From Ramlibacter sp. (GTDB lineage Bacteria > Pseudomonadota > Gammaproteobacteria > Burkholderiales > Burkholderiaceae_C), in contig JAQGNJ010000323.1 of the NCBI GenBank assembly GCA_028291885.1, forward strand, positions 1-46,273: DNA of 46,273 nt. The letters run 5' to 3'. Positions 24,129-33,067 of the stretch are shown piece by piece. Position numbers and translations under genes: made by a program. The notes under the pieces are model-generated. The model worked only from the letters and a program-made list of their open reading frames with translations, was not told the DNA's origin and did not search any database. How positions within the stretch are numbered: the stretch's first letter is position 1; every line of letters begins with the position of its first letter.

Positions 24129-25923
24129 CGTATTGATGGTGATCTACCGGCCGCGGCTGCAGGAGCTGGCCGACTGCCTGGCTGCCTTGCGGCGCGAAGC
24201 CGACAAGGTGCCCGGCCTTCATGTGCGCCTGCGCCACAACGACGGCGGCCCGGCGATCACGCCGGGGCTGCAGGCGCTTTACGACAGCGCCGTCGCCGGC
24301 GGCCTGTCGCTGGAACTTGCCGACACCGAGGGCGGCAACATCGGTTTCGGCCGCGGCATGAATGCCCTGATGGCCACCAGCCAGGCGCCGTTCGTGCTGG
24401 TGCTGAACCAGGATGCGATCCCCGAGCCGGGCTCGCTGGAATTCCTGTGCGAGACGGCGCGAACCGACGCGGCGCAGGTCGCGGCCTGGGAGATGCGGCA
24501 GATCCCGTTCGAGCATCCCAAGGACTACGACCCGGTGACCCTGGACACGGAATGGGTCAGCGGCGCCGCCGTGCTGCTGCGCACCAGCGCTGCGCGCCAG
24601 GTCGGAGGCTTCGAACCCCGCATCTTCATGTACGGGGAAGACGTGGAGCTGTCGTGGCGCCTGCGCTGCGCCGGTTACCGCCTGCGCTACATTCCGCGCT
24701 GCGCGGTCGTGCACCACACCTACGCCGAGGCCAATGAGGTCAAGCCGCTGCAGGTGCTCGAAGGCATCTACGCCAACCTGAGCATCCGCGCCCGTTATGC
24801 GGGCCACCGCCAGATCCTGCAGGGCGTGTCGATGGCCTGCGCCGAAATGATGATCCCGCAGCCGTTTCCCGGCCGGCGCAAGGGGATCGCCAGGGCGCTG
24901 ACCAAGTTCGCGCGCAACTACCGCTATTTCTGGAACAGCCACCAGTCGGCCAAGGGATTCGAGCCGCGTTTTACCGGCTGGAGTTTCGAGCTGCGCCGCG
25001 AAGGTGCCTTCCACTCCTTCCTGCCGGCGGCTGAACAGCCTGCGCACAAGCCGCTGGTGTCGATCCTGATCCGCACCCACAAGCGCGCCGGCTTCCTGCG
25101 CCAGGCCCTCACCTCCGTGCTGCACCAGACCTACCGCAACATCGAGGTGATCGTCGTCGAAGACGGCTCGAGCGAGGGCCAGGCGGTCTGCGACGAGTTC
25201 CGCGACCGGCTGGACGTGAGCTACTTCCGGCTGAACCCCGGCCGTGGCCGCTCGGTGGCCGGCAACCTGGCGCTGGCCAAGGCGCGCGGCGAGTGGATGT
25301 GCTTCCTGGACGACGACGACCTGCTGTTCGCCGACCACGTCGAAGTGCTGCTGCAGACAGCCGGCAAGCATCGCGTGCTCGGCGCATACAGCCTGGCGTG
25401 GCGAACCCATACCCACGTGGTCGACGAGCAGGCCGCGGTCGTCCAGGAACTGCGGCACGAGGTCTTCCCCGACGAGCCCTTCTCGCGCATGGTGCTGTGG
25501 CACCACAACTTCATGCCGATCCAGAGCGTGCTGTTCCATCGCAGCCTCTACGAGCGGCACGGTGGCTTCGCCGAGGACATGGACCAGCTCGAGGACTGGA
25601 ACCTGTGGACGCGCTACGCCATCGACGAGGACTTCGTCCAGCTGCGCAAGGTGACCTCGAAGTACCGCGTCCCGGCGGCCGTGCACATCTCTTCGCAGCG
25701 CCAGGCGCGGCTCGACGAGGCTTACCGCGATGCGGTCGCCCGCCAGGCGAAGATCGAGTTCAAGGCCAACCCGGGCCTGGTGCGCCAGATGGCGGAGGAC
25801 TACGCCAAGCAGAACGCGCTGATCCACGTCGGCCGCGACCAGGTGCGCCGCAGCTTTGCGCGCTGGCCCCTGCTGCGCCAGGTGTTCGCGCTGCGCGGGC
25901 TGTTGCGCCTGCGTCGCCGCTAG
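24121..25923 (+). CDS. two-domain glycosyltransferase (GT2-GT2)
   Basis: A 600-residue protein with two GT-A domains. The first (~1-280), rhamnosyltransferase-like, has MVIYRPRLQELADCLAAL, NIGFGRGMNALM, LVLNQDAIPEPG (DXD-type) and YGEDVELSWRLRCAGYRL. The second (~315-560) has VSILIRTHKRAGFLRQALTS, IEVIVVEDGSSEGQ, WMCFLDDDDLLFADHVEVLL and MDQLEDWNLWTRYA. Such fusions add two linkages of a repeat or alternate linkages in a polymer. It is the last plus-strand gene of the exporter operon, and its TAG shares the palindrome CTAG with the stop of the convergent gene. Confidence 0.87.
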   Translation: MVDVLMVIYRPRLQELADCLAALRREADKVPGLHVRLRHNDGGPAITPGLQALYDSAVAGGLSLELADTEGGNIGFGRGMNALMATSQAPFVLVLNQDAIPEPGSLEFLCETARTDAAQVAAWEMRQIPFEHPKDYDPVTLDTEWVSGAAVLLRTSAARQVGGFEPRIFMYGEDVELSWRLRCAGYRLRYIPRCAVVHHTYAEANEVKPLQVLEGIYANLSIRARYAGHRQILQGVSMACAEMMIPQPFPGRRKGIARALTKFARNYRYFWNSHQSAKGFEPRFTGWSFELRREGAFHSFLPAAEQPAHKPLVSILIRTHKRAGFLRQALTSVLHQTYRNIEVIVVEDGSSEGQAVCDEFRDRLDVSYFRLNPGRGRSVAGNLALAKARGEWMCFLDDDDLLFADHVEVLLQTAGKHRVLGAYSLAWRTHTHVVDEQAAVVQELRHEVFPDEPFSRMVLWHHNFMPIQSVLFHRSLYERHGGFAEDMDQLEDWNLWTRYAIDEDFVQLRKVTSKYRVPAAVHISSQRQARLDEAYRDAVARQAKIEFKANPGLVRQMAEDYAKQNALIHVGRDQVRRSFARWPLLRQVFALRGLLRLRRR

Positions 25924-28205
25924 ACCGGCGTGCCCGTTGCGCGGGCGCGGTCCAGGGCTTCGCGGAAGGGCCGGGCCGGGTCGCGCTGCACGAACTCCCG
26001 GATCATGTCTTCGTAGCCGGGGTGCAGCCGCCGGATCGCCTGCAGCGCGTTGGCCTGCAGCGCGACGCGGCTTTCCTTGAAGCTGGCGCCGCCCTCGTGG
26101 TAGACGAAGACGTCCAGCGCGTGCAGATGCCGCCAGCCCAGGGCCGTGGCGCGCAGGCAGAAGTCGTTCTCCTCGCCGTAGCCCTTGCCGAAATTGGCAG
26201 CGTCGAATTCGCCGACCCGGTCCAGGCACGCCCTGCGGATGTACATGCAAAAGCCCACCGCGGTCGGGATGTCGACGGCCCGGCCGCGATTGACGGCTGC
26301 GCACAGGCGGTCGGTGCTGGCGGTGTCGTGCCCCGGCAGCAAAGGGTTGTCGACGCAGAACTGCGGATAGCTGCAGATGGTGGCGTTGTTGGAGAAGGGC
26401 GTGACCGTGCCCACCGATTCCTGCGACAAGGCCGCGGCGCGCAGCCTGTCGAGCCAGTCGTTCGCCACTTCGGTGTCGCTGTTGAGGAGCACGACGTCGC
26501 GCCGTCCGGCCAGCCGCATGCCCAGGTTCACCGTTTCGACGAAGCCCAGGTTGCGCGCGTTCTCGATCACCGTCACACCCGGATGGCTCACGGCATATTG
26601 ATGCAGCCATTCGCGCACCGCCGGCTCGGGGCTGGCGTCGTTGACGAGGGTCAGGTGGTACGCGCAGTGGCCGCTCGCCGCCTCGACCGACCGAAGGCAG
26701 CGCTGCACCAGGGGCAGGTTGCCATAGATCGGGACCACGACTTCCACGACCGGGTCGAATTGCGCTTCCGCGCTCCGGCGCTGCGGCTCGGGCCGGGCGC
26801 GGCTTCGTCCCGACAAGGCGCCGGCGAGACGTGCCCAGAACCCGGCGCCGGCCGCCGGTCCCTCGGCCACCGCAGCCGCAAGCACGGGGGCGGCAACTGC
26901 CGCCTCGGACTGCCGTGACCGCCGGGCGAGCGCCTCTTCCAGCTCGCGGATCCGCCCGGCCTGGTTTTGCAGGCCGGCCTGCATCCCGGAGAAGCGCTCG
27001 GCCGCCGCAAGATAGTCGGCCGACATCGGCCAGCCGCATTCGACTTCCAGCCTGCAATCCTGCGCCGAGCTTTCGCGCGCGACCGCCTCCGGCAAGGGCA
27101 GCGAAAAATGCGGATCGTCCCCCAGCATCAGCAGCTTCAGCGAGCCGGTCGCGGCGTCGAAGCCGGACACCTCGAGCTGATGGCGGCTGCAGCTCGCGAT
27201 GTCTGCCGCGCTCTCGGCGCAGGCGGACCACTCCCACAGCGGTTGCCCGGTGGCGCCGCGCAGCGTCATGCGCCGCAGCCAGAAAAAGCCCGGCCGGTCC
27301 GCCGGGTCCAGCCGCAAGGCGGGCCAGGGGCCGAGCGAGGCGGGGAGATCGAACACCAGCTGTTGCCGCTCGACGCCGATCTTCCCGTGCCGGGTCATCT
27401 TCCGGTCGGCGGAAAAGCCCTGGTCCGATGCGAAGAAAAGCTGCGCCACGAAGGTGGCGGCGGAAACGTCCTGCGGCGGCGGCATTTCGCGCCGCAGCAC
27501 CGGGCTGGCCGACGCCTCGCGGCTGGCCGCGAACACCAGCTGGTAGGTGTTCGCATCGGGCCGGGTCAGCAGGTACTTGCCGACCGCGGGCGGCAGCGCG
27601 TCGAAGGCCATCCTGAACTCGGTCTCGTGCAGCGGCTGCGCAACCGGCTCGACCTGGCGGACGGCCCAACCGTGTTCGCCCAGCAGCCGCTCGAACGAGC
27701 GCCGCGTGAAAAAGCGCAGGTGCGTCCGGTCCAGGAGCCCTTCGTTGCCGTAGTCGAAATTGCCCTCCAGCAGGTGGGCGACCATGCCGGCATAAGCCAC
27801 GTTCGGGACCGAGACCAGCAGCACGCCATCGGGTCGCAGCAGGCGATGGCAGGCCTGGAGCACGAGCTCGGGGTGTGCGAGGTGCTCCAGCACGTCGGCG
27901 CAGACGATCGCGTCGTAGCCATGCTCGTCGAAGGCCGATCCCCAGCCCGGCTTGTCGAGGTCGAGCACCTCGATGCGCTCATACCAGCTGCGGGCAATCG
28001 CCTGTTCGTCGGGATTGATGGTGACGCCGTCGAGCCGGCATCCCAGCTGTTGCCGCAGGTGCTGGCCGAGGGTGCCCGAGCCGATCCCCAGGTCGAGCAC
28101 CCGCGAGCGCTCCTGGACGAAGCTGCCGAGGACGGACAGGGAGCTGCGTTCGCCGCCGGCGATCGGTCGCCAGTAGATGTGGGTGGGGTTCTCGGTCGTT
28201 GTCAT
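25920..28205 (-). CDS. methyltransferase-glycosyltransferase (GT2) fusion
   Basis: A 761-residue protein. Residues ~30-200 are a class I SAM-dependent methyltransferase: VLDLGIGSGTLGQHL (motif I), YDAIVCADVLEHLAHPELVL, LLRPDGVLLVSVPNVAY, HLRFFTRRSFERLL. A beta-rich middle (~240-400) and a short coiled coil (RIRELEEALARRSRQSEAAV) lead to a GT2 domain (~490-755): VVEVVVPIYGNLPLVQRCLR, NARNLGFVETVNLGMRLA, VVLLNSDTEVANDWL, GKGYGEENDFCLRATALGWR. A protein that both transfers a sugar and methylates could finish the chain. It runs opposite to the exporter operon, with its ATG at 28205. Confidence 0.87.
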   Translation of the reverse strand: MTTTENPTHIYWRPIAGGERSSLSVLGSFVQERSRVLDLGIGSGTLGQHLRQQLGCRLDGVTINPDEQAIARSWYERIEVLDLDKPGWGSAFDEHGYDAIVCADVLEHLAHPELVLQACHRLLRPDGVLLVSVPNVAYAGMVAHLLEGNFDYGNEGLLDRTHLRFFTRRSFERLLGEHGWAVRQVEPVAQPLHETEFRMAFDALPPAVGKYLLTRPDANTYQLVFAASREASASPVLRREMPPPQDVSAATFVAQLFFASDQGFSADRKMTRHGKIGVERQQLVFDLPASLGPWPALRLDPADRPGFFWLRRMTLRGATGQPLWEWSACAESAADIASCSRHQLEVSGFDAATGSLKLLMLGDDPHFSLPLPEAVARESSAQDCRLEVECGWPMSADYLAAAERFSGMQAGLQNQAGRIRELEEALARRSRQSEAAVAAPVLAAAVAEGPAAGAGFWARLAGALSGRSRARPEPQRRSAEAQFDPVVEVVVPIYGNLPLVQRCLRSVEAASGHCAYHLTLVNDASPEPAVREWLHQYAVSHPGVTVIENARNLGFVETVNLGMRLAGRRDVVLLNSDTEVANDWLDRLRAAALSQESVGTVTPFSNNATICSYPQFCVDNPLLPGHDTASTDRLCAAVNRGRAVDIPTAVGFCMYIRRACLDRVGEFDAANFGKGYGEENDFCLRATALGWRHLHALDVFVYHEGGASFKESRVALQANALQAIRRLHPGYEDMIREFVQRDPARPFREALDRARATGTPV

Positions 28206-28258
28206 GGCGGAGCAAGGGAGGCAACCGCGATCTCATCGATCGCGGCGTGTAAATCGCT

Positions 28259-29326
28259 TCAGCGGATTGCCGCGGCGGCCGGGAGCATCTGGGTCCGCGC
28301 CCATCGGCGCAGCACCAGGGCGCGTTTTTCCACCAGATGCCAGGACAGGGCGGCAAACGCAAGCGCGATCACCGTGGACAGGATCACGTAGGGAACCAGG
28401 CCGGCCTTGTGCATGCCGTAGTGGGCCAGGACCTGCTGCACCGGAAAGGCGTAAAGGAACAGGCCGTAGGACCAGTCGCCCATGCGTTCCGGGATCCGGG
28501 GCAGCCACATGGCGTGCAGGCCAAGCCATAGCACCAGGGTCGCGGCCCCGAGCAGGAAGCACGCGGTCGAGACGGGGGTGCCAGCGGCGAGTGCGGCGGC
28601 CAGTCCGATCAGGTAGGCAGCGGGCCAGAACAGGGGACGGATCCGGTCGCCCCAGCTGGCGTAGACAGCGCCCAGGGCGAACACCAGCCCCAGCTTGGTG
28701 TGCTGGTAGTCGAGCCCGAAGAACGCCTCGTGTTGCGGAACGGCCGGCGGGCGCAGCAGCAGCATCGCAAGCAGTCCGGCAGCCACGACCAGCGCCTTGT
28801 ACCGCATGGCCGCCGGCATCAGGCTGACGACAGCCAGGGCGAGATAGCACCTGACTTCCACCGGCAGCGACCACAGCGATCCGTTGACGACCCTGGCCAG
28901 CGGGACCTGGTTGAAGATCTCCGGCAACTGGAACACGACAACGAAGCCCGATGCGGACCAGAGGTACCGCCACGTGTCCGGACGCTGGAAGTATTCCCCT
29001 GCCGGAAGCGCCGTGAACAGCGGGCCGAGCACCAGCATGGAAAAGACGCAAACCACGATCAGCGCCGGATAGATCCGCACGATCCGGTGCCAGAGGAAGA
29101 CCAGCAGGTTGGCATTGCGCTGCAGAGACAGGGTGACCAGATATCCGCTGAGGGCGAAAAAGGTGATCACCCCGACACCGCCGAGCGTGTCGAGCGTGGC
29201 GATCTGGGTCAGAGGATCGCCGACGGAGGCGCCGGAGATGGGGTAGGAGTGGCTGAAGAGCACCAGCCAGGCGGCGATCAGGCGAAGGACGTCGAACCGG
29301 TTCTCGCCGTGCTTTGCGTTCACCAT
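28259..29326 (-). CDS. acyltransferase 3 (O-acetyltransferase) membrane protein
   Basis: A 355-residue polytopic membrane protein of the acyltransferase-3 family. It opens with FDVLRLIAAWLVLFSHSYPI (family histidine), GGVGVITFFALSGYLVTLSL and WHRIVRIYPALIVVC, and ends with MGDWSYGLFLYAFPVQQVL and LSWHLVEKRALV. About ten hydrophobic helices are visible. It is the upstream gene of the minus-strand pair with the methyltransferase-GT2 gene, 53 bases away, so it probably acetylates the same polysaccharide. It is divergent from the GT2 gene at ~29.5 kb. Confidence 0.88.
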   Translation of the reverse strand: MVNAKHGENRFDVLRLIAAWLVLFSHSYPISGASVGDPLTQIATLDTLGGVGVITFFALSGYLVTLSLQRNANLLVFLWHRIVRIYPALIVVCVFSMLVLGPLFTALPAGEYFQRPDTWRYLWSASGFVVVFQLPEIFNQVPLARVVNGSLWSLPVEVRCYLALAVVSLMPAAMRYKALVVAAGLLAMLLLRPPAVPQHEAFFGLDYQHTKLGLVFALGAVYASWGDRIRPLFWPAAYLIGLAAALAAGTPVSTACFLLGAATLVLWLGLHAMWLPRIPERMGDWSYGLFLYAFPVQQVLAHYGMHKAGLVPYVILSTVIALAFAALSWHLVEKRALVLRRWARTQMLPAAAAIR

Positions 29327-29404
29327 GTCTCAGCGGCCCGTGCGACGGAACCGGGCCATTGCCCGGCCGGACCGGCGGTCCATCATGGCCTCGCGACCGC
29401 TGCG

Positions 29405-29434
29405 TTGAGGTTGCATCGGGCAAGTCATTAGAAT
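29405..29434 (+). promoter_or_regulatory. possible sigma70-type promoter for the GT2-wecA pair
   Basis: TTGAGG (29405-29410) is followed after 18 bases by TAGAAT (29429-29434), five of six matches to the -10 consensus. It lies in a short AT-richer stretch between divergent genes. Not supported by anything else. Confidence 0.35.
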
Positions 29435-29497
29435 CCCTCTTTTATTTGCCGTCGGTTATCGACATTGAACGAACCGATTCTAACTACCGCCGGTTCC

Positions 29498-30253
29498 ATG
29501 CCCGCCGGGCAGCGCCAAGCCTCCGTGACGGTGTCCATCGTCAGCCATGAGCACGACCAGTTGATCGTCAAGCTCATGGCGCAGCTGTGCGAGGTTCACG
29601 CGGGGCTGATCGCGCATGTGGTGCTCACGCACAACTTGCGGGCGGAGCCCGTGCCCACTCCGGCGAACGGCTGGCCGTTCAAGCTGACGCAGGTTTTCAA
29701 CGAAAAGCCGGCGGGCTTCGGCGCGAACCACAACCGCGCGTTCGAGCTGTGCCGCACCAACTACTTCTGCGTCCTGAACCCCGACATCGAGCTGTGCGAC
29801 CCGTCGGTCTGGCCGCGGCTGCTGCAATCCATGGCGCAGCCGGATGTGGGCTGCGCCTATCCCTCGCTGCTCAACGCCGACGGCTCGGAGCAGGAAAACG
29901 CGCGCGAGGTGGTGACGCCGTTCGCGCTGGTGCGCCGGCACGTGCTGAAAAGCCCGCAGCGCCGCACCGATTGGGCAAGCGGCGCGTTCTGGGTGGTCTC
30001 GGCCCGGGCCTGGCGCAGCATCGGCGGCTTCGACGAGGGCTACTTCATGTACTGCGAGGACGTCGATTTCTGCCTGCGCCTGCAGCTTGCCGGATGGAAG
30101 CTGGCCCGCGCGGAAACCACCGCCATCCACGACGCCGGCTGGAGCAGCCGCCAGATCAGCACTTATCTCGCGTGGCATTTGAGCAGCCTGATTCGGCTCT
30201 GGCTGCAACCCACCTTGCGCCGCTACCTGTCGTGGCGGGTCCACAGGGCTTGA
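29498..30253 (+). CDS. glycosyltransferase family 2 protein
   Basis: A ~251-residue GT-A glycosyltransferase of the rhamnosyltransferase-like type: VTVSIVSHEHDQLIVKLMAQ, GFGANHNRAFELC, YFCVLNPDIELCD (DXD-type), TDWASGAFWVVSARAWRSIG and GYFMYCEDVDFCLRLQLAGW. The frame is open from a TTG at 29465; I prefer the ATG at 29498 although neither has a clear ribosome site. It precedes the WecA-like gene by 46 bases and likely adds an early sugar of the surface glycan. Confidence 0.85.
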   Translation: MPAGQRQASVTVSIVSHEHDQLIVKLMAQLCEVHAGLIAHVVLTHNLRAEPVPTPANGWPFKLTQVFNEKPAGFGANHNRAFELCRTNYFCVLNPDIELCDPSVWPRLLQSMAQPDVGCAYPSLLNADGSEQENAREVVTPFALVRRHVLKSPQRRTDWASGAFWVVSARAWRSIGGFDEGYFMYCEDVDFCLRLQLAGWKLARAETTAIHDAGWSSRQISTYLAWHLSSLIRLWLQPTLRRYLSWRVHRA

Positions 30254-30299
30254 AGGTGCGGCTACCGAGGCTTGCGCAAAGCCGCCACAATAGCGGTCG

Positions 30300-31403
30300 A
30301 TGTTGCTTTTAGTTATCTTATGTTTCGGTTGCGCCTGTTTGCTGACGGCACTGCTGGTCCGGTTCGGCGCCGCCCACGCCCGTCGATACGGGCTCGGCGT
30401 ACCGCAACGTTTCCACTTCGGTCATGTGCCCCGCCTGGGCGGCGCCGCCATGCTCGCAGGCTGCACGCTGGGCTGGTTCTGGATCGCGATTTCGGGTCCC
30501 CTGGGCTCGTCCAACCAGCTGCGCATGGGCGGCGGCACCGCACTGGCGCTGTGGGTCGTCATGGTGATTCCGACAGCGGCCGGCATCATCGAGGACCTGA
30601 CGCAACGCCTGGGCCCGCGCTTTCGCCTGCTCCTGACGGTGCTGGCCGGCGTCATCGCGGTGAGCGTGCTCGGGCTGGGCGTGCCGCGGCTCGGAGTGCC
30701 TGGCGTGGACGAGCTCTGGCTGGCCTATCCCTGGCTCGGGATGGCGCTGGCCATCTTCGCCATCAGCGGCCTGCCGCATGCCTTCAACCTGATCGACGGC
30801 TACAACGGCCTGGCGGGCCTGGTGGCGCTGATCTGCTGCGTGGCGCTGGCCTATGTCTCGATCCAGGTCGGCGACCGGCAGCTGGCCGCGATCGTGCTGT
30901 CCCTTGCCGGCGCGACCGCCGGCTTCCTGATCTGGAACTACCCGCGCGGCCTGATCTTCGCCGGCGACGGCGGCGCCTATCTCTGGGGCGTGGTGATCGC
31001 AGTCGCCTGCATCCTGCTGGTGCAGCGCCACCCCCAGGTTTCGCCGTGGTTCCCGGCGCTGTTGCTGATCTACCCGGTCTGGGAAACCATCTTCTCGATC
31101 TGGCGCAAGGCGATCCGCGGCGTGTCCCCGGGCGTCGCGGACGCGCTGCACTTCCACCAGCTGATCTACCGGCGGATCGTGCGGGGCGTCTTCCACGACG
31201 ACGAATCGCGCCGCATGCTGATGCGCAACAACCGCACCTCGCCTTATCTCTGGGGCTTCACGCTGCTGACCGTGTGCCCGGCCGTGCTGTTCTGGAACAA
31301 CACGATGGTGTTGATGGGATTCACGCTGCTGTTCGTGGTGTCGTACGTCTACGCCTACCGCAGCATCGTCCGGTTCCGCGTTCCTCGCTGGCTCAGACGA
31401 TAG
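30300..31403 (+). CDS. undecaprenyl-phosphate sugar-1-phosphate transferase (WecA/WbpL family)
   Basis: A 367-residue integral membrane protein of the MraY/WecA superfamily with about ten helices. It carries the family signatures: [10 protein letters not shown] (acidic motif), [12 protein letters not shown] near residue 161, [13 protein letters not shown], and the cytoplasmic His motif [11 protein letters not shown] near residue 283. Such enzymes move a sugar-1-phosphate, usually N-acetylglucosamine or N-acetylfucosamine/quinovosamine, to undecaprenyl phosphate and so start O-antigen or capsule synthesis. This fits an ABC-exporter-dependent glycan. The sugar specificity cannot be read from sequence. 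Confidence 0.9.
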   Translation: MLLLVILCFGCACLLTALLVRFGAAHARRYGLGVPQRFHFGHVPRLGGAAMLAGCTLGWFWIAISGPLGSSNQLRMGGGTALALWVVMVIPTAAGIIEDLTQRLGPRFRLLLTVLAGVIAVSVLGLGVPRLGVPGVDELWLAYPWLGMALAIFAISGLPHAFNLIDGYNGLAGLVALICCVALAYVSIQVGDRQLAAIVLSLAGATAGFLIWNYPRGLIFAGDGGAYLWGVVIAVACILLVQRHPQVSPWFPALLLIYPVWETIFSIWRKAIRGVSPGVADALHFHQLIYRRIVRGVFHDDESRRMLMRNNRTSPYLWGFTLLTVCPAVLFWNNTMVLMGFTLLFVVSYVYAYRSIVRFRVPRWLRR

Positions 31404-31467
31404 GCCGCGCCGGGGGCGGTCTCGCCGCATGCGGCACAATTTGGTCCTTCACGCATCCCGAGGACTC

Positions 31468-32358
31468 ATGACCGAGCTTCCCCAAATCGCGCCGCGCGAC
31501 AAGGCCGAGATCCTGGCCCAGGCGCTGCCCTATATCCGCAAGTTCCATGGCAAGACCATGGTGATCAAGTACGGCGGCAACGCCATGACCGACCCCGAGC
31601 TGCAGGCCGACTTCGCCGAAGACGTGGTCCTGCTCAAGCTGGTCGGGATGAATCCCGTCGTGGTCCACGGCGGCGGGCCGCAGATCGAGCAGGCCCTGAA
31701 CCGCCTGGGCAAGAAGGGCGAGTTCATCCAGGGCATGCGGGTCACCGACGCCGAGACCATGGAAGTGGTGGAGTGGGTGCTGGCCGGCGAGGTGCAGCAG
31801 GACATCGTCGGACTGATCAACCAGGCCGGCGGCAAGGCCGTGGGCCTGACCGGCCGCGACGGCGGGCTGATCCGGGCGCAGAAGCTCAAGATGATCGACA
31901 GCAACGACCCGACCAAGGAACACGACGTCGGCCAGGTCGGCGACATCGTGGAGATCGACCCGGCCGTGGTCAAGGCGCTGCAGGACGACCAGTTCATCCC
32001 CGTGATCAGCCCGATCGGCTTCGGCGCGGACAACGAGAGCTACAACATCAACGCCGACGTCGTCGCCGGCAAGCTCGCGACCGTGCTGCGGGCCGAAAAG
32101 CTGCTGCTCCTGACCAACACGCCCGGCGTCCTGGACAAGAGCGGCAAGCTGCTCACCGACCTCACGGCGCGCGAGATCGACGGCCTGTTCGCGGACGGCA
32201 CGATCTCCGGCGGCATGCTGCCCAAGATCAGCGGCGCGCTCGACGCCGCCCGCAGCGGCGTCAACTCGGTCCACATCATCGACGGCCGGGTCCCGCACTC
32301 GCTGCTGCTGGAGATCCTGACCGAGCAGGCTTACGGCACGATGATCCGCTCGCAGTAG
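31468..32358 (+). CDS. argB: acetylglutamate kinase ArgB
   Basis: A 296-residue amino-acid kinase, the normal ArgB length. It has [12 protein letters not shown] (phosphate loop, ~27-38), [18 protein letters not shown] near 65-82, a [13 protein letters not shown] segment, [12 protein letters not shown] and [13 protein letters not shown]. It phosphorylates N-acetylglutamate, the second step of arginine synthesis, in the cytoplasm, and is usually feedback-inhibited by arginine. The ATG at 31468 is preferred over one 13 codons upstream because GCACAATTTGG just before looks like promoter. A two-component pair follows 7 bases later. Confidence 0.96.
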   Translation: MTELPQIAPRDKAEILAQALPYIRKFHGKTMVIKYGGNAMTDPELQADFAEDVVLLKLVGMNPVVVHGGGPQIEQALNRLGKKGEFIQGMRVTDAETMEVVEWVLAGEVQQDIVGLINQAGGKAVGLTGRDGGLIRAQKLKMIDSNDPTKEHDVGQVGDIVEIDPAVVKALQDDQFIPVISPIGFGADNESYNINADVVAGKLATVLRAEKLLLLTNTPGVLDKSGKLLTDLTAREIDGLFADGTISGGMLPKISGALDAARSGVNSVHIIDGRVPHSLLLEILTEQAYGTMIRSQ

Positions 32359-32365
32359 GACCGGG

Positions 32366-33067
32366 ATGCGCCTTTTGCTCGTCGAGGACGACGTGATGGT
32401 CGCCAGCGGGATCAAGCTGGGCCTGAGCGACGCGGGGTACGCGGTCGATTGGGTCGGCACGGGAGAGCGGGCCGAGGACGTCCTGCGCAGCGAACTGTTC
32501 GACGCGGCGATCATCGACATCGGCCTGCCGCACATGGACGGCCTGGAGCTGACGCGTCGCCTGCGCCGCCCCGACATGGCCAGCCCCGCGCTGCCGGTGC
32601 TGATCCTCACGGCCCGCGATGCGCTGCAGGACCGGGTCCAGGGCCTGGACCTGGGCGCCGACGACTACATGGTCAAGCCCTGCGAACTGCCGGAACTGCT
32701 GGCGCGGCTGCGGGCGCTGCTGCGCCGATCGCAGGCGGCGACTTCGGCCGTGCTCAGTTTCGGTCCGATCGAGCTGGACACCGCCAACCGCCGCGCGACC
32801 GCGCAGCGCAACGGCCTGAGCCAGGTGATCGAGCTGGGGCCGCGCGAGTGGACGGTCCTCGAGTACCTGTTGATCAACGCGCCCAAGCCGGCCAGCAAGG
32901 ACAAGCTGCTGCAGGCGCTGACCGGCTGGGACAAGGAGATCACGCCGAACGCGGTGGAGGTCTACATCTCGCGGCTGCGCGGCAAGCTGGAGCCGCACGG
33001 GGTCGCCCTGCGCTCGATCCGCGGCTTCGGTTACCGCCTCGAGCTGCTGGATTCCGGCGCGATGTGA
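32366..33067 (+). CDS. OmpR/PhoB-family response regulator (TctD/QseB-like)
   Basis: A 233-residue regulator. The receiver domain (1-~118) has acidic pocket EDD at 7-9, phosphoacceptor Asp51 in AIIDIGLPHMDG, the LTARDA threonine region and lysine in DDYMVKPCE. The winged helix (~130-230) includes LGPREWTVLEYLLINAPKPA and AVEVYISRLRGKLE, ending in RSIRGFGYRLE. It overlaps the kinase gene by 4 bases (GTGA), so the pair is coupled. The regulated genes are not evident nearby. Confidence 0.92.
   Translation: MRLLLVEDDVMVASGIKLGLSDAGYAVDWVGTGERAEDVLRSELFDAAIIDIGLPHMDGLELTRRLRRPDMASPALPVLILTARDALQDRVQGLDLGADDYMVKPCELPELLARLRALLRRSQAATSAVLSFGPIELDTANRRATAQRNGLSQVIELGPREWTVLEYLLINAPKPASKDKLLQALTGWDKEITPNAVEVYISRLRGKLEPHGVALRSIRGFGYRLELLDSGAM

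Noticed and set aside
24001-27669. Minus-strand open frame of about 1220 codons
   Set aside because: It runs antisense to two plus-strand glycosyltransferase genes and out of frame with the methyltransferase-GT2 gene. Its translation is Arg/Ala/Gly/His-rich without domain motifs, as expected from antisense of GC-rich coding DNA.
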